This document shows positions 1 through 8,794 of a DNA stretch of 64,000 bases, one piece after another. Source of the DNA: Thermohalobaculum xanthum (GTDB taxonomy: Bacteria; Pseudomonadota; Alphaproteobacteria; Rhodobacterales; Rhodobacteraceae); contig NZ_JAEHHL010000009.1 of the NCBI RefSeq assembly GCF_016623495.1, positions 62,001-126,000 on the forward strand, read 5' to 3'. The translations under genes were made by a program, and so were the position numbers. Each line of letters starts with the position of its first letter. The stretch's first letter is position 1. Under the pieces are notes generated by a model, which saw nothing but the letters and a program-made list of their open reading frames with translations, made no database searches and was not told where the DNA came from.

Positions 1-1651
1 CATCAGCCCGATCCGCAGCGACGCGATCTCGGGCCTCGAGGCCGAGTGGATCGCGCCGCGGCCGGGGTCGGACACCGCGCTCCTGCTGGCGCTGTGCCAC
101 ACCCTGCTGGCCGAGGGGCTGGAGGACCGCGCGTTCCTCGACCGCTGCACCGTCGGCATGGATCGGTTCGAGGCCTATCTGCGTGGCGACGCGGACGGGC
201 AGGTCAAGGATGCGGACTGGGCCTCCGGGATCACCGGGGTCGAGCCGGAGACGATCCGCGCCCTGGCGCGCCGCATGGCGAAGAACCGCACGATGATCAC
301 CATCGCCTGGTCGATCCAGCGCGCCGACCATGGCGAGCAGCCCGGCTGGGCGGCCGTCACCCTGGCTGCCATGCTGGGCCAGATCGGCCTGCCGGGCGGC
401 GGCTTCGGCATCGGCTATGGCTCGGAGAACGGGATCGGCAACCCTGTGCTGCCGTTCAAGTTCCCGGCGGTGCCACAGCGCCTGAACCCGGTGCGCGAAG
501 CGATCCCGGTGGCGCGCATCTCCGACGCCCTGCTGCACCCGGGCGAGCCTTACGAATTCAACGGCACGCGCCGCGTCTATCCCGACCTGCGGATGGTCTA
601 CTGGACCGGGGGCAACCCGTTCCACCACCACCAGGACCTCAACCGCCTGGTGCGCGCCTTCCACCGCCCCGAGACCGTCATCGTCAACGAGATCTGGTGG
701 ACGGCAACGGCGCGCCATGCCGACATCGTGCTGCCGGCGACCACGGCGCTCGAGCGCGAGGACATCGCCATGACGCATTGGGAGCCGCTGATCGTCGCCA
801 TGCGCAAGGCGATCGAGCCGGTCGGCGAGTCGCGCAGCGATCACCAGATCTTCGCGGGCCTCGCGCGGCGGTTCGGCGTCGAGGAGGCGTTCACCGAGGG
901 CCGGACCGAGGAGGAATGGATCGAGCACCTGTGGAACCAGTCGCGCCAGCGCGCGGCCGAGGCAGGCTTCGAGTTGCCGTCGCTGGCGGAGTTGCGCGAG
1001 CGCGAGATGGTCGAGCTGCCGCCGAACCCGCGCGAGCCCATCCTTTACGACAGCTTCCGAACCGACCCCGAGGGCGCGCCGCTCGAGACCCCATCCGGCC
1101 GGATCGAGATCTTCTCCGAGCGCGTCGCCGGCTTCGGCTATGACGACTGCCCCGGGCATCCGGCCTGGATCGAGCCGCGCGAATGGCTGGGCAGCCCCAA
1201 GGCCGAGCGTTTTCCGCTGCACCTCGTCTCGAACCAGCCCAAGACGCGGTTGCACAGCCAGCTCGATCCCGGTGGCGTCAGCCGCGCCTCGAAGATCAAG
1301 GGCCGCGAGCCGATGACCATGCATCCCGAGGACGGCGCCGCGCGTGGCCTGAAGGATGGTGACGTCGTGCGCGTCTACAATGATCGTGGCGCCTGCCTGG
1401 CCGGCCTGATCCTGTCGGACAAGGTGCGGCGCGGGGTCGTGCAGCTTTCGACGGGCGCGTGGTACGACCCGATCGAGCCCTTCGGCATGTGCAAGCACGG
1501 CAATCCCAATGTGCTGACCGCCGACCGCGGCACCTCGCGTCTGGGCCAGGGGCCGTCGGCCCATTCGACACTGGTCGAGGTCGAACGCTGGGACGGCCCG
1601 CTGCCGCCCGTCACCGCCTTCGACCCGCCGCCGATCATCGGGCGCGACTGA
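1..1651 (+). CDS. Molybdopterin oxidoreductase, DMSO/TMAO/biotin-sulfoxide reductase type (3' part)
   Basis: The reading frame is open from base 2, so the gene starts outside the window; about 549 residues remain of a family that is usually about 750-800 long. The N-terminal part with the molybdenum ligand is missing. Seen here: PGSDTALLLAL and GGNPFHHHQDLNRL, followed by the ADIVLPATTALERED segment, all typical of the catalytic domain. At the end is the molybdopterin-dinucleotide-binding domain, with CKHGNPNVLTADRGTSRLGQG as in BisC, TorA and DorA. These enzymes take an oxygen atom from an S- or N-oxide using bis-MGD, usually in the periplasm. Substrate and signal peptide cannot be judged without the 5' end. 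No partner gene follows; chaA is 306 bp downstream. Confidence 0.85.
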   Translation, partial: ISPIRSDAISGLEAEWIAPRPGSDTALLLALCHTLLAEGLEDRAFLDRCTVGMDRFEAYLRGDADGQVKDADWASGITGVEPETIRALARRMAKNRTMITIAWSIQRADHGEQPGWAAVTLAAMLGQIGLPGGGFGIGYGSENGIGNPVLPFKFPAVPQRLNPVREAIPVARISDALLHPGEPYEFNGTRRVYPDLRMVYWTGGNPFHHHQDLNRLVRAFHRPETVIVNEIWWTATARHADIVLPATTALEREDIAMTHWEPLIVAMRKAIEPVGESRSDHQIFAGLARRFGVEEAFTEGRTEEEWIEHLWNQSRQRAAEAGFELPSLAELREREMVELPPNPREPILYDSFRTDPEGAPLETPSGRIEIFSERVAGFGYDDCPGHPAWIEPREWLGSPKAERFPLHLVSNQPKTRLHSQLDPGGVSRASKIKGREPMTMHPEDGAARGLKDGDVVRVYNDRGACLAGLILSDKVRRGVVQLSTGAWYDPIEPFGMCKHGNPNVLTADRGTSRLGQGPSAHSTLVEVERWDGPLPPVTAFDPPPIIGRD

Positions 1652-1957
1652 CCGGGCGGGCGCAACCGGGCGCGTGCGCGGCTGCACGCGCTTGGGCGAC
1701 CGGCGGCCTGCAGGCCGGGTGATGCCTTCATGCGTGACACGGCCGGCGACGGTTTCGCGGGGCCGGAGAAGGGCGTTGGCGCCAGCCCGGCGGCGGAGAA
1801 GCACCCCATGCAATTTCCTTGTCGCCGGCACGGCCTTGGGGTTTCGTCGTGCCTGCGGCTGGGCTAGTGCTGCGGAATACCGATTTTTCCTCCGGCCCGC
1901 TCCGCTCGGGGCGCGCGCACCCGGCCGGGCTCCGAATTCAACGCTGCGGGCGACGTT
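1652..1957. other. 306-bp gene-free stretch before chaA
   Basis: No gene is supported here. The chaA side contains several GC-rich potential hairpins, including the palindrome TGGCGCCA framed by GGGC and GCCC near 1768-1785, with GGAGAAG on either side. I do not recognise a known riboswitch class; the landmarks of the yybP-ykoY and cobalamin families are absent. There is no U-tract terminator after the oxidoreductase gene. Confidence 0.4.
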
Positions 1958-3046
1958 ATGACCGAACAGAAGTTCTTGCCGGCCCGGAGCCTCGCGGCCC
2001 CCGTCGTGACGCTCATGTTCATCGCCGTGATCGAGTTCGCTTTCCACGGGATCGTGTCGACGCCGCTGTTCCTGCTCGCTGTTCCCCTTCTGCTTCTCAC
2101 GGTTCTCGCAGCCGTTGACCACGCCGAGCTTGTCGCCCATCGCATCGGGCAACCCTTCGGCTCGATCATCCTCACCCTCTCGGTCACGGTGATCGAGGTC
2201 GCACTGATCGTCTCGGTGCTCCTGTCCGACAGCGAGGGCGACGGCACCGTGGCCCGCGATACCGTCTTCGCCGCGATCATGATCGTCATGAACGGGATCG
2301 TCGGGGTCTGCCTGCTGACAGGGGGGATCCGCTACCACCAGCAGGGCTTCCAGGTGCGCGGCGCGACGGCGGCACTGGGCGTGCTCGGCACCCTCGCCGC
2401 GTTGGGCCTGATCCTCCCCAGCTACACGCTGGCCGAGCCGGGTCCGGTCTATAACCCCACGCAGCTGACCTTCGTCGCGGCGATGTCGCTGATCCTCTAC
2501 GGCCTGTTTCTCTTCGTCCAGACGGTCAGCCATCGGGCGGACTTCCTCGACACGATCGCCGCCGAGCACCACGACGCCGCAGCGCCGCCGCAGCGTGTCT
2601 TCGTGGTGGCGATCCTGATGCTTCTTCTCGCGCTTCTTGCCGTCGTGCTGCTGGCCGAGCTGCTGTCCGACCCGGTGCGATCCGTCATCGAGGACGCAGG
2701 GCTTCCCGAGGCCATGGTCGGCGTGGCCATCGCGCTGATCGTGTTGCTGCCCGAGGGCATCACGTCGATCCGCGCCGCCAGCGAGAATCGCTTGCAGACC
2801 AGCCTGAACCTCGCGCTGGGATCCGCGCTCGCCAGCCTTTGCCTGACGATCCCGACCGTCGCCCTGATCTCGGTGGCGATGGGCCGGACCCTGATCCTCG
2901 GCCTCGATCCCGAACATATCGTGCTGCTGGTGCTGACCCTCTTCATGAGCACGCTGTCGCTTGCCACGGGGCGCACGACCATCATGCAGGGCGGCATCCA
3001 CCTGGTGATCTTCGGCGCCTTCCTGACGATCTCGGCCGTGCCCTGA
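1958..3046 (+). CDS. chaA: Ca2+/H+ antiporter ChaA
   Basis: A 362-residue inner-membrane cation/proton exchanger of the CaCA superfamily, expected to expel Ca2+ (in some relatives Na+ or K+) in exchange for protons. Two inverted halves each carry the acidic exchanger motif: TVIEVALIVSV with Glu80 in the first, and LIVLLPEGITSIRAA with Glu266 in the second. About 11 hydrophobic segments are visible, with a polar loop at about 192-212. Length agrees with E. coli ChaA (366 residues). The ATG at 1958 has only a weak GGGCGA upstream, but no better in-frame start follows. It stands alone: the preceding gene is an unrelated molybdoenzyme and the following gene converges on it. Confidence 0.9.
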   Translation: MTEQKFLPARSLAAPVVTLMFIAVIEFAFHGIVSTPLFLLAVPLLLLTVLAAVDHAELVAHRIGQPFGSIILTLSVTVIEVALIVSVLLSDSEGDGTVARDTVFAAIMIVMNGIVGVCLLTGGIRYHQQGFQVRGATAALGVLGTLAALGLILPSYTLAEPGPVYNPTQLTFVAAMSLILYGLFLFVQTVSHRADFLDTIAAEHHDAAAPPQRVFVVAILMLLLALLAVVLLAELLSDPVRSVIEDAGLPEAMVGVAIALIVLLPEGITSIRAASENRLQTSLNLALGSALASLCLTIPTVALISVAMGRTLILGLDPEHIVLLVLTLFMSTLSLATGRTTIMQGGIHLVIFGAFLTISAVP

Positions 3047-3105
3047 CGGTGCGTCCCAGCCGACCTCCGCGACGCGGCCGGCCGGGAAAGGGGCCCGAAC
3101 GCGCC

Positions 3106-4269
3106 TCAGAAGCTGCGCGGCATGCCGAGGATGTGCTCGGCGATGTAGGAGAGGATCAGGTTGGTCGAGATCGGCGCCACCTGGTAGAGCCGCGTCTCGC
3201 GGAACTTGCGCTCGACATCGTACTCCTCGGCAAAACCGAAGCCGCCGAAGGTCTGGAGGCAGGCGTTCGCCGCCTCCCATGACGCCTCGGCCGCCAGCAT
3301 CTTGGCCATGTTCGCCTGGGCGCCGCAGTGCTGCATGGCGTCGAAGCGGCGGCAGGCCTCGAACCGCATCAGGTTCGCCGCCTCGACGCCCGCGTAGGCC
3401 CGCGCCAGCGGGAACTGCACGCCCTGGTTCTGGCCGATCGGGCGCCCGAACACTTCGCGCTCCTTCGCGTAGGCCGTGGCCTTGTCGATGAACCAGTAGC
3501 CGTCGCCGATGCATTCGGCGGCGATCAGCGTGCGCTCGGCGTTGAGGCCGTCGAGGATGTAGCGAAATCCCTTTCCTTCCTCGCCGATCAGGGTCTCGGA
3601 CGGAAGCTCGAGGTCGTCGAAGAACAGCTCGTTCGTCTCGTGCCCGACCATGTTGGGAATGGGTTTGACGTCCATGCCCTTGCCGATCGCCTGGTCGAGC
3701 TCGACGAGAAAGATCGACAGCCCCTCGGACTTGCGCTTCACCTCGCTCAGCGGCGTTGTCCGGGCCAGGAGGATCATCAGGTCCGAATGCTGGATCCGGC
3801 TGATCCAGACCTTCTGGCCGTTCACCACGTAGCGGTCGCCCTTCTTCACCGCGGTGGTTTTGAGCTTGGTGGTGTCGGTGCCGGTGGTGGGCTCGGTCAC
3901 CGCCATCGACTGGAGCCGAAGCTCGCCGGTCGCGATCTTGGGCAGGTAGCGCCGCTTCTGCTCGTCCGAGCCATGCCTCAGCAGCGTTCCCATGTTGTAC
4001 ATCTGGCCGTGGCAGTGGCCCGCATTGCCGCCGCTGCGGTTGATCTCCTCCATCACGATCGAGGCCTCGGTCAGGCCGAGCCCCGAGCCGCCGTATTCCT
4101 CGGGGATCATCGCGGCCAGCCAGCCCGCATCGGTCAGAGCGGTGATGAATTCCTCGGGGTAGCTGTCCTCGGCGCCATGCCTCCGGTGGTACTCGGCAGG
4201 AAACTCGGCGCAGAGCGCGCGCAAGGCTTCGCGCAGATCGTCATGGTCGTCGGGGGCGCTGGTCTGCAC
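3106..4269 (-). CDS. Acyl-CoA dehydrogenase family protein
   Basis: A 387-residue FAD flavoprotein expected to introduce an alpha,beta double bond into an acyl-CoA. Signatures: AVTEPTTGTDTTKLK (FAD/substrate loop, about 123-137) and QTFGGFGFAEEYDVERKFRET near the C-terminus. At the usual MCAD catalytic-Glu position (YEGT) this protein has YQVAPIST, so that Glu is absent. A Glu is present at residue 245 in GLNAER, which matches the helix-G catalytic Glu of isovaleryl-CoA dehydrogenase. The GTG at 4269 is chosen because AAGGAG lies 6 bp upstream; the frame is open further upstream but without a ribosome site. It is the last gene of the minus-strand catabolic block, 113 bp after the cupin gene. 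Substrate unknown. Confidence 0.85.
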   Translation of the reverse strand: MQTSAPDDHDDLREALRALCAEFPAEYHRRHGAEDSYPEEFITALTDAGWLAAMIPEEYGGSGLGLTEASIVMEEINRSGGNAGHCHGQMYNMGTLLRHGSDEQKRRYLPKIATGELRLQSMAVTEPTTGTDTTKLKTTAVKKGDRYVVNGQKVWISRIQHSDLMILLARTTPLSEVKRKSEGLSIFLVELDQAIGKGMDVKPIPNMVGHETNELFFDDLELPSETLIGEEGKGFRYILDGLNAERTLIAAECIGDGYWFIDKATAYAKEREVFGRPIGQNQGVQFPLARAYAGVEAANLMRFEACRRFDAMQHCGAQANMAKMLAAEASWEAANACLQTFGGFGFAEEYDVERKFRETRLYQVAPISTNLILSYIAEHILGMPRSF

Positions 4270-4382
4270 GTCGCTCTCCTTGAATCTGGCATCCTGCCGC
4301 GGGCTAGGCGGCAAGGCTCCGACAGTCGCCGGATCCCCGCGCGCGTCAAGGGCTGAGGGGGTCTCCGACGCAGTGCCGGCCG

Positions 4383-4784
4383 TCACTCCCGCGCCGGAAC
4401 GGTCGCCACCTCGGCGGGCGAGAAGATCTCGAGGAATTCCAGATCAGCCGACACGCGGGTCACGCGATGCAGGGACGCTCGCGGCAGCCAGATGGCGTCA
4501 CCGGCACCTAATGTCTTGATCTCATTGTCCTGCAGCTCGAACTCGATCTCGCCCTTCAACACGTGGACATACTGAAACTCGGCATCATGCCAGTGCATGT
4601 CCTGCTCGACCGCACCGCCTTCGATCACCCGGAAATGGCGCGCCGTATAGGCGCCGCGGCTGGCCGCCAAGAGACCGTTCTCGCGCATCTCGAACCGGGT
4701 TCCGGGAATCGCGGCATAGCCGGTCGATGACCCGCGCAGCGTTGCCGCGGGAGGGTGGGCCTTGGGTGGAACCGTCTCAGTCAC
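4383..4784 (-). CDS. Small single-domain cupin protein
   Basis: A 133-residue protein with one cupin beta-barrel. The first metal-binding motif is MHWHDAEFQYVHVLKGEI (His64, His66), with Gln71 about where most cupins have Glu; the second motif gives His106 in LPRASLHRV. It could be a small metal-dependent oxygenase or isomerase, or a ligand-binding protein; the sequence does not decide. The GTG start at 4784 overlaps the TGA of the tetR gene as GTGA and has GGAAGGA upstream, so the two are translationally coupled. Coupling suggests that regulator and cupin act on the same compound. Confidence 0.75.
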   Translation of the reverse strand: MTETVPPKAHPPAATLRGSSTGYAAIPGTRFEMRENGLLAASRGAYTARHFRVIEGGAVEQDMHWHDAEFQYVHVLKGEIEFELQDNEIKTLGAGDAIWLPRASLHRVTRVSADLEFLEIFSPAEVATVPARE

Positions 4785-5455
4785 GTCTTTCTTCCTTCCG
4801 CGCTCCGAGGCGCCGGCGAGGCGAGTGGCCTGCCGGGAAACATGAGCTCGTGGCCCAGATCGCTCATCAGGTGCGGCAGGATGTTCTTCCACGCCTCCAG
4901 CAGCGCGCGGTAGTATGCCGGGTCGTCCTTCAGAACCGTCTGGACGCCCATCCCGCGGACCAGGCAAACGGTCAGGTTCAGCACGACCCGCGCCTCCTGC
5001 GGATTGCTGTTCAGCGCCTGCAGCTCGGCCCAGATGCCGTCCAGCACCTCGTGGAACTGCCGGACGACGGGAACCATCTTCTGCCGCAACTCGGTGTCGG
5101 TGCGCGCCTCGTTGATGAACTCGATCGAGAGATAGAAGAACTTTCCCGAGAACTTTCCCCAGAGGAACTCGATGAACTCGCCGAGCCGGATCTTGCCCTT
5201 CGCGACATCCGCCGCGCAGCTGCGGATGTCATGCGTGCCGTCGGCGAGCAGCCGCTCCATCGCCGCGACGATGATGTCCGAGCGCGTCGGGAAATGGTGC
5301 AGGAGCGCGCCACGGGACACCCCGGCCCGCTTCGCGAATTCGGATGTCGTGGCTCGGTTGTAGCCCCGGTCGTAGATGACATCCAACGTGGCCGCGATCA
5401 GGCTCTCGCGCGTTGCGATGCTGCGTGCTTGTACATGTTTCTCACTCGTCGTCAT
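4781..5455 (-). CDS. TetR/AcrR-family transcriptional regulator
   Basis: A 224-residue one-component regulator. The N-terminal helix-turn-helix is clear (TTSEFAKRAGVSRGALLHHF, about residues 36-55, with the usual YDRG before it). The C-terminal helical ligand-binding domain is divergent, as expected for this family. ATG at 5455 is the only in-frame start: the codon track upstream ends at a TAG. A strong GGAAGGAGGAAC lies too far upstream for this ATG and instead serves a 9-codon open frame ending just inside tetR. As it lies between transporter and enzyme genes of one orientation, it probably controls the block. A palindrome at 10872-10883 is a candidate operator. Confidence 0.88.
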   Translation of the reverse strand: MTTSEKHVQARSIATRESLIAATLDVIYDRGYNRATTSEFAKRAGVSRGALLHHFPTRSDIIVAAMERLLADGTHDIRSCAADVAKGKIRLGEFIEFLWGKFSGKFFYLSIEFINEARTDTELRQKMVPVVRQFHEVLDGIWAELQALNSNPQEARVVLNLTVCLVRGMGVQTVLKDDPAYYRALLEAWKNILPHLMSDLGHELMFPGRPLASPAPRSAEGRKT

Positions 5456-5471
5456 GTCCGACCCGTGCCAT
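5442..5471 (-). other. Possible 9-codon upstream open frame overlapping the tetR start
   Basis: ATG at 5471 is preceded at ideal spacing by GGAAGGAGGAAC and encodes MARVGHDDE before a TGA at 5442-5444. The tetR ATG lies inside it in another frame. This could couple or dampen tetR translation. It may also be a chance arrangement. Confidence 0.35.
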
Positions 5472-5583
5472 GCGTTCCTCCTTCCGCTGCCGCGTGCCTA
5501 AAGGCCGTCGGGGGCGCATGCATGGTGCGCCCGGCTCGTTTTTACTTGCGTGCCGCTGCCCCGGATGCAGGCGGCGAGATCGG

Positions 5584-6897
5584 TCAATAGGCGATCGAGG
5601 GCAGCCACAAAGAGATGATCGGGAACATGAACAGGAGAAGGAGCGCCACGAGGTCCATCGCCAGGAACCAGGTAATGCCCCGGAAAATCTCGGGCAGCGT
5701 CACCCTGTTATTCAATGCGCCGTTGATCATGTATACGTTGAGCCCGATCGGCGGCGTGATCAGCCCGATTTCCAGGAGCTTGATCACGATGATGCCGAAC
5801 CAGACCGGGTTGATTCCAGCCGTATCGATCAGGGGAACCAGGATCGGCAGCGTCAGCAACAGCAGCCCGATGCTGTCGATCAGCATCCCCAGGACCAGGT
5901 AAATGACGGTGACGGCCAGGAATATCCACCAGGTCTCGCTGCTGACCGACAGGATCGCGCCGCTGAAGGCTTGCGGGAAGCCCGACAGCGCCAGGAAGCG
6001 TGTGAAGAACAGCGATCCGATCAGGATGATGAAGATCGACGCGGTCGAGACGACCGCTTGCGCCACGGCCTCGAGTGCTGCCGCGCGGGTGAGCCTGCGG
6101 CGGGCGGCCGCGATCACCATTGCCGCGAAGGCGCCGAGCGCACCCGCCTCGGTTGGCGAGAAGACGCCGGTGAAGATTCCGCCCAGCACGACGAGGATCA
6201 GCGTCGGCAGCGGCCAGACATCGCGCAGCGCCGCCGCGCGCTCCTCGGGTGTGGGGTTGAACTGGACGGCCCCCGCGCCGGCAAGCTCGGGCTTAAGCTT
6301 CACGCGAATGACGATCATCGCCATGTAGATCAGGGCCGACAGGATCCCCGGGATGAACCCGGCCATGAAGAGTTGCCCGACCGAGACCTGCGCATAGACC
6401 CCGTAGAGGATCAGGAGAACCGAAGGCGGGATCAGCGACCCGAGCGTTCCCGAAGCCGCGATCGTGCCGGTGGCGAGGCCGCGGTCGTAGCCGTTGTTGA
6501 GCATCTCGGGCACCGCCATGCGCGCCATCGCCGAGGCGGTCGCGACCGACGAACCCGACGCCGCGGCGAAGAAGGCGCAGGCGCCGACCGACGTGATGGC
6601 GAGGCCACCGGGGAGCCGCGCGAGGTAGAGGCGCAGGGCGAGAAACAGCCCGCGGGTCATGTCCGTCGACGAGCAGATGAAGCCCATGAGAAGGAACATC
6701 GGCGCGGCCGACAGCTCCCATTGCCCGACATAGTCGAACGGCGTCGCCGAGATCATGCCCCAGGCCACGTTCATGTTGAACATGACGGCAATGCCGATGA
6801 TCGAGACCAGGCCCAGCGCGAGCCCGATCGGCACCCTCAGCGCAATCAGCGCCAGTGCGGCGACCACGCCCCAGATGCCAACGTCGAGATTGCTCAT
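5584..6897 (-). CDS. dctM: TRAP transporter large permease (DctM type)
   Basis: A 437-residue inner-membrane protein with about 12 hydrophobic segments, the ion-coupled translocation subunit of a tripartite ATP-independent periplasmic transporter. Typical DctM signatures are present: GASGTLGSLIPPSVLLILYGVYAQVSVGQLFMAG in the first half, and TPPIGLNVYMINGA near the C-terminus. Length is normal for the family. It starts 22 bp after dctQ on the same strand and works with DctP (binding protein) and DctQ (small permease) to import an organic acid with Na+ or H+. tetR follows after 128 bp. Confidence 0.93.
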   Translation of the reverse strand: MSNLDVGIWGVVAALALIALRVPIGLALGLVSIIGIAVMFNMNVAWGMISATPFDYVGQWELSAAPMFLLMGFICSSTDMTRGLFLALRLYLARLPGGLAITSVGACAFFAAASGSSVATASAMARMAVPEMLNNGYDRGLATGTIAASGTLGSLIPPSVLLILYGVYAQVSVGQLFMAGFIPGILSALIYMAMIVIRVKLKPELAGAGAVQFNPTPEERAAALRDVWPLPTLILVVLGGIFTGVFSPTEAGALGAFAAMVIAAARRRLTRAAALEAVAQAVVSTASIFIILIGSLFFTRFLALSGFPQAFSGAILSVSSETWWIFLAVTVIYLVLGMLIDSIGLLLLTLPILVPLIDTAGINPVWFGIIVIKLLEIGLITPPIGLNVYMINGALNNRVTLPEIFRGITWFLAMDLVALLLLFMFPIISLWLPSIAY

Positions 6898-6919
6898 CTA
6901 CCGCCCTCCGGGGACCTGA

Positions 6920-7414
6920 TCAGAGCGCCTTGCGGCGCGAGAGGGAAATCAACAGGTTCGAGAGGATCGCGAGGAAGACGCCCGCGAAGCCGATCGGCAA
7001 GGCCCAGCGCGCGGGCCAGAGGTAGAATGTGAAATTCGCCATCGCATCCTCGCCTCGCTGCGTCGAGCCGATCGCGTCATTGAGCGACTGCCAGAACAGC
7101 ATCCCGAAGAACACAAGGCCCAGAAGGCAAGCCATGATGTAGAGCGCGAACTGCACCCAGCGCGGCATCATCTGGGCAAAGAGATCGACGCGGATGTTCT
7201 CGAACCGCATCTCGACATAGCCGAATGCGAGAAAGACGAGCACCACCATGTAGTAGAAGGAGACGACCTCGAGCGTGCCGACGATCTGGCCGTTGAAGAA
7301 ATACCGGACGGCCACGTCCAGGGTGATGTGCAGCATCATCAGGACCATGGCGATTCCGGCCAGAACCGCGCTGCCGATGTTGATCCACCGGGATATTCGG
7401 AGAGCAGCCTGCAT
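6920..7414 (-). CDS. dctQ: TRAP transporter small permease (DctQ type)
   Basis: A 164-residue protein with four predicted transmembrane helices (about 13-33, 45-65, 88-110 and 132-155), the usual DctQ topology. The segments DVAVRYFFNG and EVVSFYYMVVLVFLAFGYVEMR are characteristic. ATG at 7414 gives the proper hydrophobic N-terminus and has GGAGGTTCC upstream; an in-frame extension to 7597 encodes only low-complexity residues from the intergenic hairpin. It sits between dctP (71 bp upstream) and dctM (22 bp downstream). Confidence 0.9.
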   Translation of the reverse strand: MQAALRISRWINIGSAVLAGIAMVLMMLHITLDVAVRYFFNGQIVGTLEVVSFYYMVVLVFLAFGYVEMRFENIRVDLFAQMMPRWVQFALYIMACLLGLVFFGMLFWQSLNDAIGSTQRGEDAMANFTFYLWPARWALPIGFAGVFLAILSNLLISLSRRKAL

Positions 7415-7446
7415 CGAAGGAACCTCCGGTCCCGTGAGTGTCTGGT

Positions 7447-7477
7447 GGGCGTGCCCGCCCTGGTGACGGGCACGCCC
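7447..7477 (-). promoter_or_regulatory. Intergenic hairpin between dctP and dctQ
   Basis: A perfect 11-bp stem (GGGCGTGCCCG / CGGGCACGCCC) with a 9-nt loop lies 9 bp after the dctP stop. No U-tract follows it in the minus-strand direction, so it is not a full intrinsic terminator. Position and shape suggest an mRNA-stabilising or attenuating element that keeps binding-protein levels above permease levels. Confidence 0.6.
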
Positions 7478-7485
7478 GGATCGGC

Positions 7486-8607
7486 TCAGTCGGTGCCGTA
7501 GGTCGCCGGGTCGATGTCGCCGTAGACCTCTTTCATCGCCAGCGCGGTCAGGGCGTCCTCGTCCGTCGTGTCGACATTGGCGAGAAGCTCTTCCCACTTG
7601 GTCATCGTGGCGCGGAAGCTATCGATCAGCGCCTCGGCATTCTCGATCCCGTGCTGGGTACGCGCTGTCTCGTAGACAGAGGCAAGCGACTTCTCGCGGA
7701 AGGCGGCCACCGACGCGGCAAGATCTTCCTCCGGCTCGTAGGTATTGCCACCAGCCTCGGCGGCCTTGTCGAGCCCGGCCTGCACCTTCTCGTTATACGC
7801 AATCACGATGCGGGCCATCGACCGCGCCGACGCCTCCATGAGCACCTTGCGCTGATCGGGCGTCAACCCATTCCAGAACGCACGGTTGAAGCCCCATTGC
7901 GGGCCCGACCAGTACATCCCGGTCGAGAGCAGTGTCGTGTGCTTGGCGACCTCCATCAGCGAGCGATCGACCAGATCGCTGGCCGAGTTCGTCGCGCAGT
8001 CGAGCGTTCCGCGCTCGAGCCCGGTATACATCTCGCTCGAGGGCACGTTGACGGGAATGCCGCCGGCCTCTTCAACCCAGACCGACACGGCCGAACCCGC
8101 GGTGCGGATGCGCTTGCCCTTGAACTCCTCGAGGTTGCGCACCGGGCTCGAGCACATCAGCACATAGGCCGGGGTCGAGTAGGCGCCGAGATAGACGATC
8201 CCGTTGTCCTTCCACTCGGCGAGCTGCTCGGGATTGTGCATCGAGAACTCGGCGACCGCGAAGATGGTCGGAACGGGGTCGGAATAGTTGAACCCGAGTT
8301 CCTGCACCGCGTTCGCGACCGGAAGCTCGGACGGGGTGTAGATCGCCGCGTGATGCACCACCTGCGCCACGTTATCGCGCGCGCCCTGCAAGGCGGCGCG
8401 AGGGGCAAGGAGCACCGTGCCGGTGTAGACTTCCGGCACCAGGTCCCCGCCCGACAGCTCCTTCACGAGCTCGGCCCATTCCACGTAGCCAGCGCCCGAC
8501 ATCGGCACCGCGGCGTCGTAGAAGCTGTTGGCGATAAAGCTCGTTTGCGCGGCGGCCGGGGCGGCGATCACCCCCGCGAGCGCCGCAATCCTGAACATGT
8601 TCTTCAT
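7486..8607 (-). CDS. dctP: TRAP transporter substrate-binding protein (DctP family)
   Basis: A 373-residue periplasmic binding protein. A Sec signal peptide is visible (MKNMFRIAALAGVIAAPAAA, cut before Gln-Thr at about residue 21). The DctP core GKRIRTAGSAVSVWVEEAGGI contains the Arg that in characterised relatives grips the substrate carboxylate; EMYTGLERGTLDCA is the family hallmark. ATG at 8607 has GGGAGAAAG upstream; the longer open frame to 8760 has no signal peptide. It delivers ligand to DctQM. The neighbouring hydrolases suggest a carboxylate that also carries an amide or cyclic amide, but this is inference. Confidence 0.92.
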   Translation of the reverse strand: MKNMFRIAALAGVIAAPAAAQTSFIANSFYDAAVPMSGAGYVEWAELVKELSGGDLVPEVYTGTVLLAPRAALQGARDNVAQVVHHAAIYTPSELPVANAVQELGFNYSDPVPTIFAVAEFSMHNPEQLAEWKDNGIVYLGAYSTPAYVLMCSSPVRNLEEFKGKRIRTAGSAVSVWVEEAGGIPVNVPSSEMYTGLERGTLDCATNSASDLVDRSLMEVAKHTTLLSTGMYWSGPQWGFNRAFWNGLTPDQRKVLMEASARSMARIVIAYNEKVQAGLDKAAEAGGNTYEPEEDLAASVAAFREKSLASVYETARTQHGIENAEALIDSFRATMTKWEELLANVDTTDEDALTALAMKEVYGDIDPATYGTD

Positions 8608-8794
8608 CACTTTCTCCCTGCTGCTGAGGATCCAAGATTGCCGCGGCACCTCAGTCGACCGCGGATTGGTCGGCTTATCCTTGTTCGGGGCGGCGGATCC
8701 GCTCCGTCTTCCCTGAGCAACTTCCGGACCGGGTTGCCTTTCCTGGTCGGTTGCAATCACCGATCCCCGAGAACCGGTTCCTTCGGCCAGCGCG

